Shown: positions 22,525 through 31,673, counted from the stretch's first letter. The stretch: 35,740 nt of DNA from Amycolatopsis bartoniae (GCF_014191255.1 NZ_JACHWH010000021.1:1-35740), one strand, 5' to 3'. Notes: generated by a model not told the origin, from the letters alone. A program made the numbers and translations.

Positions 22525-23178
22525 GTGTCCCAGGACTTCGCCGACCGGATCGTCGCCGCGCGGGCTCCGCGCCGGGAGACGAAGTCCCTGATCTACCAGC
22601 ACGCCCTCCGGCTTTTCGCCGAGCGCGGGTACGCGCGCACCAGCCTGCGCGACATCGCGGAGGCGGTGGGGCTGGAGGTGCCCAGCCTCTATACGCACAT
22701 CGCGTCGAAGCAGTCGCTGCTGTTCGACCTGATGGAGTTCGGCAACAGTGAACTGCTGGCACGCCTCGAGGCTGCTGTCGCCGCTGTTCCCGGCGACCGC
22801 CCGCTGGACCAGTTGTACGTCCTGGTCCGGGAAAACGTCATCTCACACTGTCGTCATCGCGACCAGACCAAGGTGGTCTTCACCGAGATCCGCGAGCTCG
22901 CCGACCGGCAGAGGCCCCGGATACTGTCCTTGCGCCGCAGCATCGAAGACCTCTTCCGCGACACCATCGGCCGCGCCGTGGACGCGGGTTCCGCCCGGGA
23001 GGTCGACGTGACCGTCACGGCCTTCGGCGTGCTGGCCATCGGCCGTGGCGCCGCGACGTGGTACCACGACGACGGCGAGCTGACCCCCGAGGACATCGGG
23101 GATCTTTATGCCGAGCAGGTGGTGCGCGGCATCCTCGCGCCGAAGCTGGCGGCGAAATGGAGCCGGCCGCAGCTCTGA
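22525..23178 (+). CDS. TetR-family transcriptional regulator 2
   Basis: A 217-residue TetR protein. The DNA-binding domain reads ETKSLIYQHALRLFAERGYA, then the helix-turn-helix TSLRDIAEAVGLEVPSLYTH (about 38-57). The C-terminal domain, with a helix rich in Arg (ELADRQRPRILSLRRSIEDLF), resembles regulators of acyl-CoA and fatty-acid-like catabolism. I chose the GTG at 22525 because GGGGGAGGG precedes it and the promoter at 22434 excludes earlier starts. It lies directly before the acyl-CoA operon in the same direction, separated by an operator-bearing promoter. The likely role is repression of that operon and of the MFS gene at 17082, released by a CoA thioester or the imported acid (inference). 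Confidence 0.88.
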   Translation: MSQDFADRIVAARAPRRETKSLIYQHALRLFAERGYARTSLRDIAEAVGLEVPSLYTHIASKQSLLFDLMEFGNSELLARLEAAVAAVPGDRPLDQLYVLVRENVISHCRHRDQTKVVFTEIRELADRQRPRILSLRRSIEDLFRDTIGRAVDAGSAREVDVTVTAFGVLAIGRGAATWYHDDGELTPEDIGDLYAEQVVRGILAPKLAAKWSRPQL

Positions 23179-23289
23179 CGGGCGCGGCCTCCCGGTCCGC
23201 TTCCCGCCACGGCGAAGACACCACCCGTCTCGCCGGGCGATGACTCCTGCCCGCTGGATCGCTCCCCGTGCTGCCCGGGGAAGCAACTC

Positions 23290-23338
23290 TTGTCACTGGT
23301 TCCGACGCTCTGTTAGTGTCGTCCTAACAGTCGTTAGG
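23290..23338 (+). promoter_or_regulatory. Promoter and operator of the acyl-CoA operon
   Basis: TTGTCA (23290-23295), 18 bases and TAGTGT (23314-23319) form a modest promoter. CCTAACAGTCGTTAGG (23323-23338, 6-base perfect arms) lies just downstream, at the expected transcription start, where a bound repressor would block initiation. TTAG (23313) and CCTAG (23345-23349) add overlapping half-sites. The 16-base spacing equals that of the tandem sites at 17169 and 17190. Confidence 0.55.
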
Positions 23339-23351
23339 AAAAATCCTAGAA

Positions 23352-24326
23352 ATGAGTCGGATTGGACGGGTGTCGATGGACGGCAGTGGTCTGCCCAAGT
23401 ACGGCGAGCTGCCCAAGGCAGGCGCCACCGACGTGCGGCACGCCTGGGACGTGTTCGGTCCCGGCGACGACCTCGGCACTCTGAACCTGCTGACGGACGC
23501 CAGGGTCGCCGCGGCCGCCGCCGAGATCCGCACCGGGACGCGGATCGGGCTGCAGCTGCCGGCGGAGCTGCCGGACCCGCCGTTCTACGGCCGCGAAGCC
23601 TTGCAGCACAAGCAGTTCCAGACCGGACGGAATGGCTGGGACGACCGGCTGGATGCCTTCCACCCGCAGGGATCGACGCAGTGGGACGGTTTCCGGCACG
23701 TGCGGTTCCGTGAGTTCGGCTTCTACGGCGGGCAGACCGCGGATCCGCCGGAACTGGGCGAGCGGCTGGGCATCCAGCACTGGGCCAAGGCGGGGATCGT
23801 CGGCCGCGGGGTGCTGCTGGACGTGCGCCGATGGCTCGAACACCAAGGGAGCCCGCCGTCCGCGTTCACGGGCCGGAGCGTTTCCGCGGAGGAGTTGCGG
23901 CGGGTCGCGGATTGGCAGGATGTGGCGGTTCGGCCGGGTGACGTGCTGTGCGTGCGTACCGGATGGATCGGCGAGTACCGGGCGCTGGACCGGAAAGCCA
24001 GGGAAGAGGTCGCCGCCGGTGGTCGTCCGTCGGCTACCGGACTGGCGGCGGGCGAGGAGATGGCGGAGCAGCTGTGGGACTGGCACGTGGCCGCGGTCGC
24101 GTGCGACAACCCCGCTGTCGAGGTGGCGCCCGGTGATCCCTCGGTAGGCAGTCTCCACCGCAGAGCCCTTGCTGCGCTCGGCATCCCACTGGGGGAGCTG
24201 TTCGACTTCGACGCGCTCGCCGATGCCTGCGCGGAAGACGGCAGGTGGAGCTTCTTCTTCTTGTCCGTGCCCCTGTCGATCTCGGGCGCCGCAGGGTCCC
24301 CCGCCGCGCCGGTCGCCGTCCGCTGA
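23352..24326 (+). CDS. Cyclase-family (kynurenine formamidase-like) hydrolase
   Basis: A 324-residue member of the cyclase/metal-dependent hydrolase family (PF04199 type). The usual metal motif HxGTHxDxPxH appears as QGSTQWDGFRH (106-116): Asp112 and His116 are kept, but both early histidines are glutamine. A subgroup with STQWD exists, so this is probably functional but with changed metal binding. WDVFGPGDDLGTLNLLT near the N terminus is also typical of that subgroup. The start is uncertain: the ATG at 23352 has little ribosome site, and the GTG at 23370 or ATG at 23376 are alternatives. It is first in a tightly packed operon. A lactone, amide or diketone hydrolase role is plausible; substrate unknown. 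Confidence 0.8.
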   Translation: MSRIGRVSMDGSGLPKYGELPKAGATDVRHAWDVFGPGDDLGTLNLLTDARVAAAAAEIRTGTRIGLQLPAELPDPPFYGREALQHKQFQTGRNGWDDRLDAFHPQGSTQWDGFRHVRFREFGFYGGQTADPPELGERLGIQHWAKAGIVGRGVLLDVRRWLEHQGSPPSAFTGRSVSAEELRRVADWQDVAVRPGDVLCVRTGWIGEYRALDRKAREEVAAGGRPSATGLAAGEEMAEQLWDWHVAAVACDNPAVEVAPGDPSVGSLHRRALAALGIPLGELFDFDALADACAEDGRWSFFFLSVPLSISGAAGSPAAPVAVR

Positions 24327-24345
24327 GCTGAAACAGGAGTGTGCT

Positions 24346-25368
24346 GTGCAACGTTCGCTGGTGTTGTCCACCAACGCTTTCCGGCCGCTGATCGAGGTGG
24401 CCCGTCAGGCGGAGGCCGCGGGGTTCCACCGGTTGTGGACCACCGAGTCGACCCCGCGGGACGCGCTCGTGCGGGCGGTCACGCTGGGCCTGCACACGGA
24501 GCGAATCAAGGTGGCCACGGGAATCTCCTACGCCTTCACGCGTGCCCCGCTGGCGATGGCGGCCGCGGCGGCGGACGCGCACATTGCGACCGGCGGCCGA
24601 TTCTCCCTCGGGCTCGGCGCGGGCACGAAAGGCATGCGCACCCGGCGATACGGCATCCACGACTTCGACCACCCAGGGCCGCGGCTGGCCGACTACGTGC
24701 GGCTGCTCCGTGCCGCGTGGTCGGCCGAGAGCGGACTGTCCTACAACGGGCCGTTCTACCAGGCGAGCGTGCCGACGCCACTGGTGTCCGGTGAGCTGCA
24801 GGAGCTGCCGCCGCTGGAGGTGTTCGGCTCCGGGGTCAATCGGAGGATGCTGCAGGACTCGGCGGCCAGCTGCGATGGCGTCGCGTTACACCCGCTGGTG
24901 TCCTACCTCCCCTATCTGGACCGAGTGGCTCGACCGGCGCTCGGCGAAAAAACGCAGATCGCGGCGTGGCGGGTGACGTCAGTGCACGAGGACGCCGGCG
25001 AGGCCAGGGAACTGGCGCGCCGCAACCTCGCGTTCTACTTCACCACCCCCAGCTACGCGCCGGTCGTCGAAGGCGGGCGCTGGGCGAAGACGGTGACCAC
25101 GATTCGCGACACCTTCCGCGCCGAGCCCACGTTGTCCTGGCAGGAGCTGGCCGCACACGTGCCAGACGAGATGGTCGAGGACTTCTGCCTCACCGGGACG
25201 CCCGCGGACATCGACCAGCGGGCCCGCGAGCTGGAGAACGACCTCGCCGAACGCGGCGTGCACGAGCTGGTGTTCCAGATCGCCGGAATCGGGCTCGCGG
25301 CTGATGAATTCGTCGACGCGTGCCGACGGTTGCTCGACGCGCTGGCGCCAGGGGGTGCGCGCGCATGA
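24346..25368 (+). CDS. LLM-class flavin-dependent oxidoreductase
   Basis: A 340-residue luciferase-like TIM-barrel protein (F420- or FMN-dependent). Family signals include EVARQAEAAGFHRLWTTES, the strand IKVATGISYAFTRAPLAMA and GGRFSLGLGAG. The late SPACE around LTGTPADIDQRARE is the usual LLM cofactor-side region. The GTG at 24346 follows AGGAG by 6 bases; a longer open frame back to 24169 lies inside the cyclase gene and is rejected. Its end overlaps the first acyl-CoA dehydrogenase by 4 bases (ATGA). In actinomycetes members of this type often use F420H2 for oxidations or reductions next to acyl-CoA genes. No flavin reductase is adjacent, which mildly favours F420. Confidence 0.85.
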   Translation: MQRSLVLSTNAFRPLIEVARQAEAAGFHRLWTTESTPRDALVRAVTLGLHTERIKVATGISYAFTRAPLAMAAAAADAHIATGGRFSLGLGAGTKGMRTRRYGIHDFDHPGPRLADYVRLLRAAWSAESGLSYNGPFYQASVPTPLVSGELQELPPLEVFGSGVNRRMLQDSAASCDGVALHPLVSYLPYLDRVARPALGEKTQIAAWRVTSVHEDAGEARELARRNLAFYFTTPSYAPVVEGGRWAKTVTTIRDTFRAEPTLSWQELAAHVPDEMVEDFCLTGTPADIDQRARELENDLAERGVHELVFQIAGIGLAADEFVDACRRLLDALAPGGARA

Positions 25369-26426
25369 CCGACTTCCGTGCCGAAGTGAAGAAATGGCTG
25401 GCGGAAAACGTGCCCGCCGACCTGGACCGGGAGGACGTCACGGTACGTCGCGACTGGGATCGCAAGCTTTACGAAGCCGGATATGCCGGGCTGTCATGGC
25501 CGACGCAGCACGGCGGCCGGGGACTCGGGCCGCGTGAGGAGTTCGTCTTCCACGAGGAAGCGGCACTCGCGGGCGCGCCGGAGGGGTACGGCCGGGTCGG
25601 GCGCCTGCTGACCGGGCCGCTGCTGATGAAGCACGGTACCGACGAGCAGATGAGTCGTTTCCTGCCGCCGATCCTGTCGGGCGAGGAGATCTGGTGTCAG
25701 GGGTTTTCGGAACCGGAAGCGGGCTCGGACCTCGCGAACATCAAGACGACCGCCACCCGGGAAGGCGATGAGTACCGGATCAACGGCCACAAGATCTGGA
25801 CCTCGTTCGGCGACAACGCCGATCTCTGCCTGCTGCTGGCCAGGACGTCGCCGACGGAGCGGCGTCACCACAACCTCGGCATGTTCCTGCTGGACATGCG
25901 TCAGCCCGGAGTCGAGGTTCGCCCGATCCGGCAGATCACCGGCGGGTCGCGATTTTCCGAGCTGTACTTCACCGACGCTGTCGTGCACGAACGGTCGCGC
26001 GTCGGCGGCGAGCACGACGGATGGAAGATGGCGATGGCCGTGCTGACCGAGGAACGCGGTCCGGCTGATGCCATCACCCGCTACGTGAGTTACGTCGGCG
26101 GTGTTCAACGGCTCGAACGATGTTGCGCCCCGGAGGACCCGCGGGTCAGCGAATTGCGCACGAGGGTTGAGCTCATCCGATGGCACGCGCTCCGCGCGCT
26201 GGAACCGGGAGAACCGCGGAAGGCTGAGGTGAACGCGGTGTTCAAACTGTTGTGGAGCCAAACCTGGCAGGACCTCGCGGGATTCGGGGTGTCACTGAGC
26301 TGCCCGGAGCACGAGGACTACTGGCGGCATCAGTATCTGGAAAGCCGAGGGGCCACCATCTACTCGGGCACGTCCCAGATCCAGCGGAACATGATCGGCG
26401 AGCGCTTGCTGGGGCTGCCGCGATGA
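25365..26426 (+). CDS. Acyl-CoA dehydrogenase, large subunit (FadE-like)
   Basis: A 353-residue acyl-CoA dehydrogenase. The N-terminal helical domain, the FAD-facing GFSEPEAGSDLANIKTTA and GHKIWTSFGDNADLC signatures and the C-terminal IYSGTSQIQRNMIGERLLG are seen. The position of the catalytic Glu in medium-chain enzymes (YEGT) is Ser here, as in many actinobacterial FadE subunits that work as alpha2-beta2 heterotetramers with a second subunit. It starts at the ATG at 25365, overlapping the LLM gene by 4 bases, and overlaps the next dehydrogenase gene in the same way. The two probably form one enzyme that desaturates a branched or cyclic acyl-CoA. Confidence 0.9.
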   Translation: MTDFRAEVKKWLAENVPADLDREDVTVRRDWDRKLYEAGYAGLSWPTQHGGRGLGPREEFVFHEEAALAGAPEGYGRVGRLLTGPLLMKHGTDEQMSRFLPPILSGEEIWCQGFSEPEAGSDLANIKTTATREGDEYRINGHKIWTSFGDNADLCLLLARTSPTERRHHNLGMFLLDMRQPGVEVRPIRQITGGSRFSELYFTDAVVHERSRVGGEHDGWKMAMAVLTEERGPADAITRYVSYVGGVQRLERCCAPEDPRVSELRTRVELIRWHALRALEPGEPRKAEVNAVFKLLWSQTWQDLAGFGVSLSCPEHEDYWRHQYLESRGATIYSGTSQIQRNMIGERLLGLPR

Positions 26427-27265
26427 CGGACATCGCCCCGAGCGCAGACGGCACCGAAGCCGCGCGGGCACTCGACGAACTGTTCACCCGCATCACCAAG
26501 GGTGAGTCCATCACTCGTTATGTGGAGCGGGACGTCGACTGGACAGCTGTCCAAGAGGGACAGTGGGACCGGCTCGGCGTGCCGGAGGACGAGGGCGGGT
26601 TCGGGCTGTCCCTGCGCGATCTCGTCGCGGTAGCCGCTGTCATCGGCGCTCACGCTGTGCCCCTGGCGCTCACCACGACACTCGCTCTGCGGTCGCTGGC
26701 TCCCGGCGAAGAACCGGTCACTGTCGTCGTCCCGCGCCGGACGCGGCCGGACCGGGGCCGTGTCCCGTTCGGACACAGCGCTACTCCGATCGGCTCGGGG
26801 AAAGTCTCGGGGGAGCCCGACGAGTTCGCGCCCACCCTCGATGTGGTGGTGACCGCGGAGCCGGCGACCGAACTCACGGCAGAGACACGACACCACCTGG
26901 CCACACTGTGGGCCGCTGAGTGCACCGGTGCCGCGCGGGTCCTCGTCAAGGGCGCCAGGGACTACGCGCTGCGGCGGACCCAGTTCGGCCGCCCTCTCGG
27001 CGCGTTCCAAGCCGTGAAACACCTGCTGGCCGACGCGACGCTGGCGCTCGCCGAGGCGGACACCGCGCTCGTCATCGCCGCCAACAACAGCGACGCCAGT
27101 GCGATCCGCTGGGCGCAGGCTCGCTGCGTCCTCGCCTCCGAGATCGCCACCCAGGCCTACGGCGGGATCGGCATCACCTGGGAACTGGGCGCGCACCTGC
27201 GGACCCGCCACATCCTCATGCTCCGAGACCTGACCGAAGACCTACTCACGACGAGGAAGCCGTGA
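26423..27265 (+). CDS. Acyl-CoA dehydrogenase, small subunit (FadE-like)
   Basis: A 280-residue, shortened acyl-CoA dehydrogenase. The N-terminal domain is reduced (about 60 residues). The middle strand domain is degenerate and lacks the usual flavin-facing motifs, while the C-terminal helical domain is well kept: DYALRRTQFGRPLGAFQAVKH and AYGGIGITWELGAHL. That split is what is expected of the partner subunit in ChsE-type heterotetrameric dehydrogenases. It is translationally coupled on both sides (ATGA upstream, TGATG downstream). It would not be expected to work alone. Confidence 0.85.
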   Translation: MTDIAPSADGTEAARALDELFTRITKGESITRYVERDVDWTAVQEGQWDRLGVPEDEGGFGLSLRDLVAVAAVIGAHAVPLALTTTLALRSLAPGEEPVTVVVPRRTRPDRGRVPFGHSATPIGSGKVSGEPDEFAPTLDVVVTAEPATELTAETRHHLATLWAAECTGAARVLVKGARDYALRRTQFGRPLGAFQAVKHLLADATLALAEADTALVIAANNSDASAIRWAQARCVLASEIATQAYGGIGITWELGAHLRTRHILMLRDLTEDLLTTRKP

Positions 27266-28110
27266 TGTCCCTCATCGAACTGCAGCGCGGAGACGACGGT
27301 GTCGCCGAACTGCTCCTCAACCGGCCCGAGAAGCTCAACGCGTTCAACACCGAGATGCTGGACGCCTTTTCCGACACCATCGACGACCTGACCGGCGACG
27401 AGTCAGTCCGCTGCGTGATCCTGCGCGGCGAAGGCCGGGCCTTCAGTGTGGGTTACGACGTGCAGCGGTCCGGGGACAAGGCGGCCGCGCACCGTTCCGC
27501 CTACTCCGACTGGACCCGGCTGAAGCGCAACCTCGACCGCTGGCTCGCGCTGTGGGATCTGGACAAACCAGTGATCGCAGCAGTGCATGGCCACTGCATC
27601 GGCGGGGCGTCGATGCTGTGCGTGTGCGCGGACATCACCATCGTTGCCGAAGACGCCTCTGTCGCTTGGCCCAGCGTGCCCCTCGGCGGTGGGCTCCTCG
27701 GCCCCGTCAGCCTGTGGCTCACCGGCATGAAGCGGGCACGCGAACTGTCCTACATCGCCGGTAGTTCGATGACGGGCACTGAGGCGGCTGACCTCGGCTG
27801 GGCGAATCGCGCGGTGCCCGCGGACCGGCTGCTCGAGGACGCTCGCGACACCGCCAGGAAGATCGCACGAATGCCGGCCTCGTTGCTACGGCTGAAGAAG
27901 CTCGCGTTGAACAGGGTCATGGAGACCCAGGGGTTCCGCACCGCGTTCCAGTTCGGGGCGGAATGGGACGCCATCGCCCACACCACCCCGGAGAACGAGG
28001 CGATGTCCGAGCAGATCCGGCAGCGCGGGCTCAAGGGCGCGATCGCCTGGTTCAACGAGGGCGGTTCGATCGAGGTCGCGGGCCAGTCCGCCACCGACGG
28101 ATATCTCTGA
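27265..28110 (+). CDS. Enoyl-CoA hydratase/isomerase family protein (crotonase fold)
   Basis: A 281-residue crotonase-fold enzyme. The two oxyanion-hole segments are present: GRAFSVGYD (58-65) and GHCIGGASML (109-118). Of the two hydratase glutamates, the first (PE motif, Glu144 in the rat enzyme) is replaced by Ser137 in AWPSVPLGGG; the second may be Glu160. A normal hydratase needs both, so the reaction could be isomerisation, hydrolysis or retro-Claisen C-C cleavage instead. I start it at the ATG at 27265, which overlaps the dehydrogenase stop by one base. The C-terminal tail past residue 235 is longer than in short hydratases. Confidence 0.85.
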   Translation: MSLIELQRGDDGVAELLLNRPEKLNAFNTEMLDAFSDTIDDLTGDESVRCVILRGEGRAFSVGYDVQRSGDKAAAHRSAYSDWTRLKRNLDRWLALWDLDKPVIAAVHGHCIGGASMLCVCADITIVAEDASVAWPSVPLGGGLLGPVSLWLTGMKRARELSYIAGSSMTGTEAADLGWANRAVPADRLLEDARDTARKIARMPASLLRLKKLALNRVMETQGFRTAFQFGAEWDAIAHTTPENEAMSEQIRQRGLKGAIAWFNEGGSIEVAGQSATDGYL

Positions 28111-28128
28111 GAGCGAAGGAAGATACAC

Positions 28129-29616
28129 ATGCCAGAAGAGTCACTGTGGCACTGGATCGACGGCGAGCGGTATTCCGGTGCGCAGGCGCGGACCGCACCG
28201 GTGACCGACCCGGCCCGGGGAAAAGTGATCCGTCACGTGCCCTTGGCCTCGCCGGACGAAGTCGCCCGCGCGGTCGACTCGGCACGCCGGGCGTTCGAGT
28301 CGTGGTCTGCGACATCGCTCTCCCGTCGCACCAGGGTCTTGTTCCGCTTCCGGGAGCTCCTTGAACGGTCGGTCGACCGCGTGGCGGCGCTCATAACGGA
28401 AGAAAACGGCAAAACGCTCGACGACGCCAGGGGAGAGATCCAGCGTGGCCTCGAGGTCGTCGAGTTCGCAGCCGGTGTGCCGACTCACCTGCTCGGGGGC
28501 CATTCGGACGAAGTGAGTACCGGTGTCGAAGCCTTTTCCGTGCGCGAGCCACTGGGTGTGATCGCGAGCATCAGCCCGTTCAACTTCCCGGCGATGGTGC
28601 CGTTGTGGACACACCCGGTCGCCATCGCGACCGGGAACACCGTGGTCCTCAAACCGAGCGAGCGGGTCCCCTCGGCCGCTCTGGTGCTGGCACAGCTCTG
28701 GCAGGAAGCCGGCCTGCCGGACGGGGTGTTCAACGTCGTACACGGTGACCGCACCGCGGTCGAAGCCCTGGTGACTCATCCCGATGTCGCGGGGGTCTCG
28801 TTCGTCGGGTCCACGCCGGCCGCCCGCCACGTCGCGCAGATCGCCGGAGCAGAGGGCAAACGGGTCCAGGCGCTCGGGGGCGCGAAGAACCACGCGGTCG
28901 TCCTCCCTGACGCGGATCTCGCCGCGGCGGCCGACCACCTGACCGCAGCTGCCTGCGGATCAGCGGGACAGCGATGTATGGCCGTCTCCGTGGCTATCGC
29001 CGTCGGAGGATGCGCCGACGAGCTCGCGGATCTCCTGCAGCAGCGGATGCGCGCGGTCGTCGTCGGACCCGGTCACGCCGCGGGCAGCCAGATAGGACCG
29101 TTGATCAGCGCCGAGGCGCGGGACCGCGTTGTCCGCGCCGTCGCAGCGGCACCCGGTCAGGGCGCCAAGATTCTCCTCGACGGCCGCGAGACGACGGACA
29201 TCGACCGGGAAGGGTACTTTTTCGGCCCCACTCTTGTCGACCACGTCACCGAAGCCGCGGACGTCTACCGCGAAGAGCTCTTCGGCCCGGTGCTCTGCCT
29301 TGTCCGGACCGAGACCCTCGACGACGCGATCGACTTGATCAACCGGAACCCCTACGGCAACGGGACAGCGATCTTCACCGGTTCCGGTGCGGCCGCGCAC
29401 CGGTTCCGGCGCCGTGTCCATGTCGGCATGATCGGCGTGAACGTTCCCATCCCCGTGCCGGTGGCCTACTACTCCTTCGGTGGATGGAACGACTCCCTCT
29501 TCGGCGAGCACAAGGTGTACGGCCCTGACGGGATTCGTTTCTACACCAGGGAAAAGGCGATCACCCAGCGCTGGTTCGACGCGCCGGCCGTTTACCACTT
29601 CCCGACTTCGTCCTGA
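28129..29616 (+). CDS. mmsA: CoA-acylating methylmalonate-semialdehyde dehydrogenase (MmsA/IolA-like)
   Basis: A 495-residue aldehyde dehydrogenase. The catalytic Cys283 lies in GSAGQRCMA. The usual ALDH general-base Glu is absent: the site reads GGAKNHAV (251-257), the mark of CoA-dependent methylmalonate-semialdehyde dehydrogenases. The C terminus has the family string VPIPVPVAYYSFGGWNDSLF and ends in FYTREKAITQRW. It converts malonate or methylmalonate semialdehyde to acetyl-CoA or propionyl-CoA with loss of CO2. It starts 18 bases after the crotonase stop behind a GAAGGAAG site. Its presence suggests the pathway yields a 3-carbon semialdehyde, as in valine or some alicyclic acid breakdown. 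Other semialdehydes are possible. Confidence 0.9.
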   Translation: MPEESLWHWIDGERYSGAQARTAPVTDPARGKVIRHVPLASPDEVARAVDSARRAFESWSATSLSRRTRVLFRFRELLERSVDRVAALITEENGKTLDDARGEIQRGLEVVEFAAGVPTHLLGGHSDEVSTGVEAFSVREPLGVIASISPFNFPAMVPLWTHPVAIATGNTVVLKPSERVPSAALVLAQLWQEAGLPDGVFNVVHGDRTAVEALVTHPDVAGVSFVGSTPAARHVAQIAGAEGKRVQALGGAKNHAVVLPDADLAAAADHLTAAACGSAGQRCMAVSVAIAVGGCADELADLLQQRMRAVVVGPGHAAGSQIGPLISAEARDRVVRAVAAAPGQGAKILLDGRETTDIDREGYFFGPTLVDHVTEAADVYREELFGPVLCLVRTETLDDAIDLINRNPYGNGTAIFTGSGAAAHRFRRRVHVGMIGVNVPIPVPVAYYSFGGWNDSLFGEHKVYGPDGIRFYTREKAITQRWFDAPAVYHFPTSS

Positions 29617-29640
29617 TGACGCCATCGTGAGGAATATCAG

Positions 29641-31647
29641 ATGAACACCCTGAGCCCGGATGCGATGACGAAGCTGCTCGCGCCCCGTTCGGTCGCGGTG
29701 GTCGGTGCGTCGGAGCGGAACTTCTACGGGCGCCGCGTGCTGCGGAACCTGCGTGAGCATGGCTTCGCCGGGGAGATCTACGCGGTCAACCCGCGTGCGG
29801 CCGAGGTCGACGGAATCGCGTCCTATCCGAGCCTCCGGGATACGCCTCCGGTCGATGTCGCGGTTGTCGTCACTCCGGCGAAGGCGGTACCCGGGATCGC
29901 GGCAGACGCCGCGGCGGCGGGCGTGACCGGCATGGTCGTGCTGTCGACCGGCTTCGGTGAGGCAGGCGATGACGGCCGCGCGTTGGAAGACGCGCTGTTG
30001 ACCGCGGCGCGGGACGCGGGAATCGTGGTCGTCGGACCGAACACGATCGGTGCCTACGGCGTCGGGTCCGGGTTCTGCGCGATCGGTGCGCCGATGCCGT
30101 GGGACGTGCGGCCCGGTCCGGTCGGGCTGGTGATGCAGAGCGGCGGCTTGATGGTCGGCAGCCTGGCCGCGCTCGCCGAGGCCGGGGTCGGTGTCGCTGC
30201 CGCTGTGTCCGTCGGCAATGCGCACGGTACCGACGCGGCCGACTGGATCGCCGCGCTGGCGCGGGACCCCGAGGTCGAGGTCATCGGCCTGCTGCTGGAA
30301 ACCCTGCCCGAATGGGGTCGGTTCCGCGCCGCCGTCGACCTCGCCCGCCGCGAAGGTAAACGCTTGTACGCGGTCAAGGTCGGCAAGTCCGAGCAGGGTC
30401 GCCAGGCCGCGGCCACGCACACCGGTGCGCTGGCGGGCGACCATCGTGTGGTCGCCGACCTGCTGGCACAGTTGGACATCCGTGAAGCCCGAACGCTCGA
30501 TGGTTTGCTTCTCGCGCTGCAGCTGGAAAGCGCCGCAGGTCCTCCTCGCGGCACCAACGTCGGTGTGGTCGCGGCATCCGGGGGAGCGGTCGGCAACTTC
30601 GCGGATCTGGCCGAGGCGCACGGTGTCCGGCTCGACCCGTTCGCCCCGGGCACCCAGGACGCGCTGCTCGCGGCCATCGGGACCGCGGCCAATCCGCTCG
30701 ATGTCGGCGGGCAGGCGCTGTCCGATCCCGGACTGCTGAGCAAGACGCTCGACACCGTGCTCACCGACGAGCAGGTAGCCGTCGGTGCTTACCTGCCGTC
30801 ACTGGGACTGCCGGGAACAGAGCTCGTCGAGCATCGTGGCCAACTGTCCATCGTGGCGTCCGCGGCCCAGGCGCGGAGGATACCGGTCATCGCCACGCAG
30901 CTCACCCACTCGCCAGGTACGGCTTCTGTGCTGCAGTGGCGCAGCGAGCACCCGATGCTCGTCGTGTCACCCTCGGCGGACGCCGCTCTCGATGGCCTGG
31001 CCGCCTGGCTGCGGCAACCCCCGGCTGCGGTCGCCGAACCGTTGGTATCCGCGTCCGCGGACCTGGCGAGCGAGTGGGAAATCAAGCAGCTGCTCCGCGA
31101 GGCCGGGCTCCCGGTTCCCGCCGCGACGGTCTTCGAACCGGCCGGTGAGGTGCCGGAAATCGACCGGTTTCCCGTGGTGGCCAAGGGAATGAGCCCTGGT
31201 GTTCTGCACAAGTCCGCGGCCGGTCTCGTCGTGCTGCCGATCGACGACGCAGCCGGGCTCATCGCCGCGCGGGACCGGCTCGTCGGGACGGCCGCCGCGG
31301 CCGGGCTCGACCTCACCGCGATCCTGGTCGAAGAACTGGCTTCGGAAGGCACGGACCTGTTCGTCAGCATCACCAGGCAGCCGATGGGCACCGTGCTCGC
31401 CCTTGGGCGCGGTGGCACGGACGTGGAAGAACGGAACGCGGTCCGGTTCCTCGGCGTACCCGCCGACCGCACCGAGATCGAGCACGCACTGCGGAGCCTT
31501 GGACTGACCGGCGAAGAACGATTGCACGTCCTGCTCGACGGTCTCCTCGAGTTCTTCGCTGGGCACGACTGGTCCACTTTGGAGCTGAATCCCGTCCGGC
31601 TGCACCCCGGTGGTGCTTCGGTGCTGGACGCGGTAGCCATCCCCTGA
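29641..31647 (+). CDS. ADP-forming acyl-CoA synthetase (acetate-CoA ligase, fused alpha-beta)
   Basis: A 668-residue single-chain NDP-forming acyl-CoA synthetase. In order: a CoA-binding Rossmann domain (SVAVVGASERNFYGRRVLRN near the start), a succinyl-CoA-ligase-like domain with the predicted phospho-His260 in ATHTGALAGD, and a C-terminal ATP-grasp domain (about 470-665, with FPVVAKGMSPGVLHKSAAG). The typical fused length is about 700, so it is complete. It activates a carboxylic acid with CoA while making ADP and phosphate, a low-cost activation compared with AMP-forming ligases. It starts behind GAGGAA in the operon. It most likely activates the acid imported by the MHS transporter downstream; the substrate cannot be read. 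Confidence 0.88.
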   Translation: MNTLSPDAMTKLLAPRSVAVVGASERNFYGRRVLRNLREHGFAGEIYAVNPRAAEVDGIASYPSLRDTPPVDVAVVVTPAKAVPGIAADAAAAGVTGMVVLSTGFGEAGDDGRALEDALLTAARDAGIVVVGPNTIGAYGVGSGFCAIGAPMPWDVRPGPVGLVMQSGGLMVGSLAALAEAGVGVAAAVSVGNAHGTDAADWIAALARDPEVEVIGLLLETLPEWGRFRAAVDLARREGKRLYAVKVGKSEQGRQAAATHTGALAGDHRVVADLLAQLDIREARTLDGLLLALQLESAAGPPRGTNVGVVAASGGAVGNFADLAEAHGVRLDPFAPGTQDALLAAIGTAANPLDVGGQALSDPGLLSKTLDTVLTDEQVAVGAYLPSLGLPGTELVEHRGQLSIVASAAQARRIPVIATQLTHSPGTASVLQWRSEHPMLVVSPSADAALDGLAAWLRQPPAAVAEPLVSASADLASEWEIKQLLREAGLPVPAATVFEPAGEVPEIDRFPVVAKGMSPGVLHKSAAGLVVLPIDDAAGLIAARDRLVGTAAAAGLDLTAILVEELASEGTDLFVSITRQPMGTVLALGRGGTDVEERNAVRFLGVPADRTEIEHALRSLGLTGEERLHVLLDGLLEFFAGHDWSTLELNPVRLHPGGASVLDAVAIP

Positions 31648-31673
31648 CACTCCACCGGAGAAGAGGCGCTGTC

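Noticed and set aside
24169..24345. N-terminal extension of the LLM gene
   Set aside because: The extension is a shadow of the cyclase gene in another frame (Ser/Pro/Arg-rich). The GTG at 24346 has AGGAG at good spacing.
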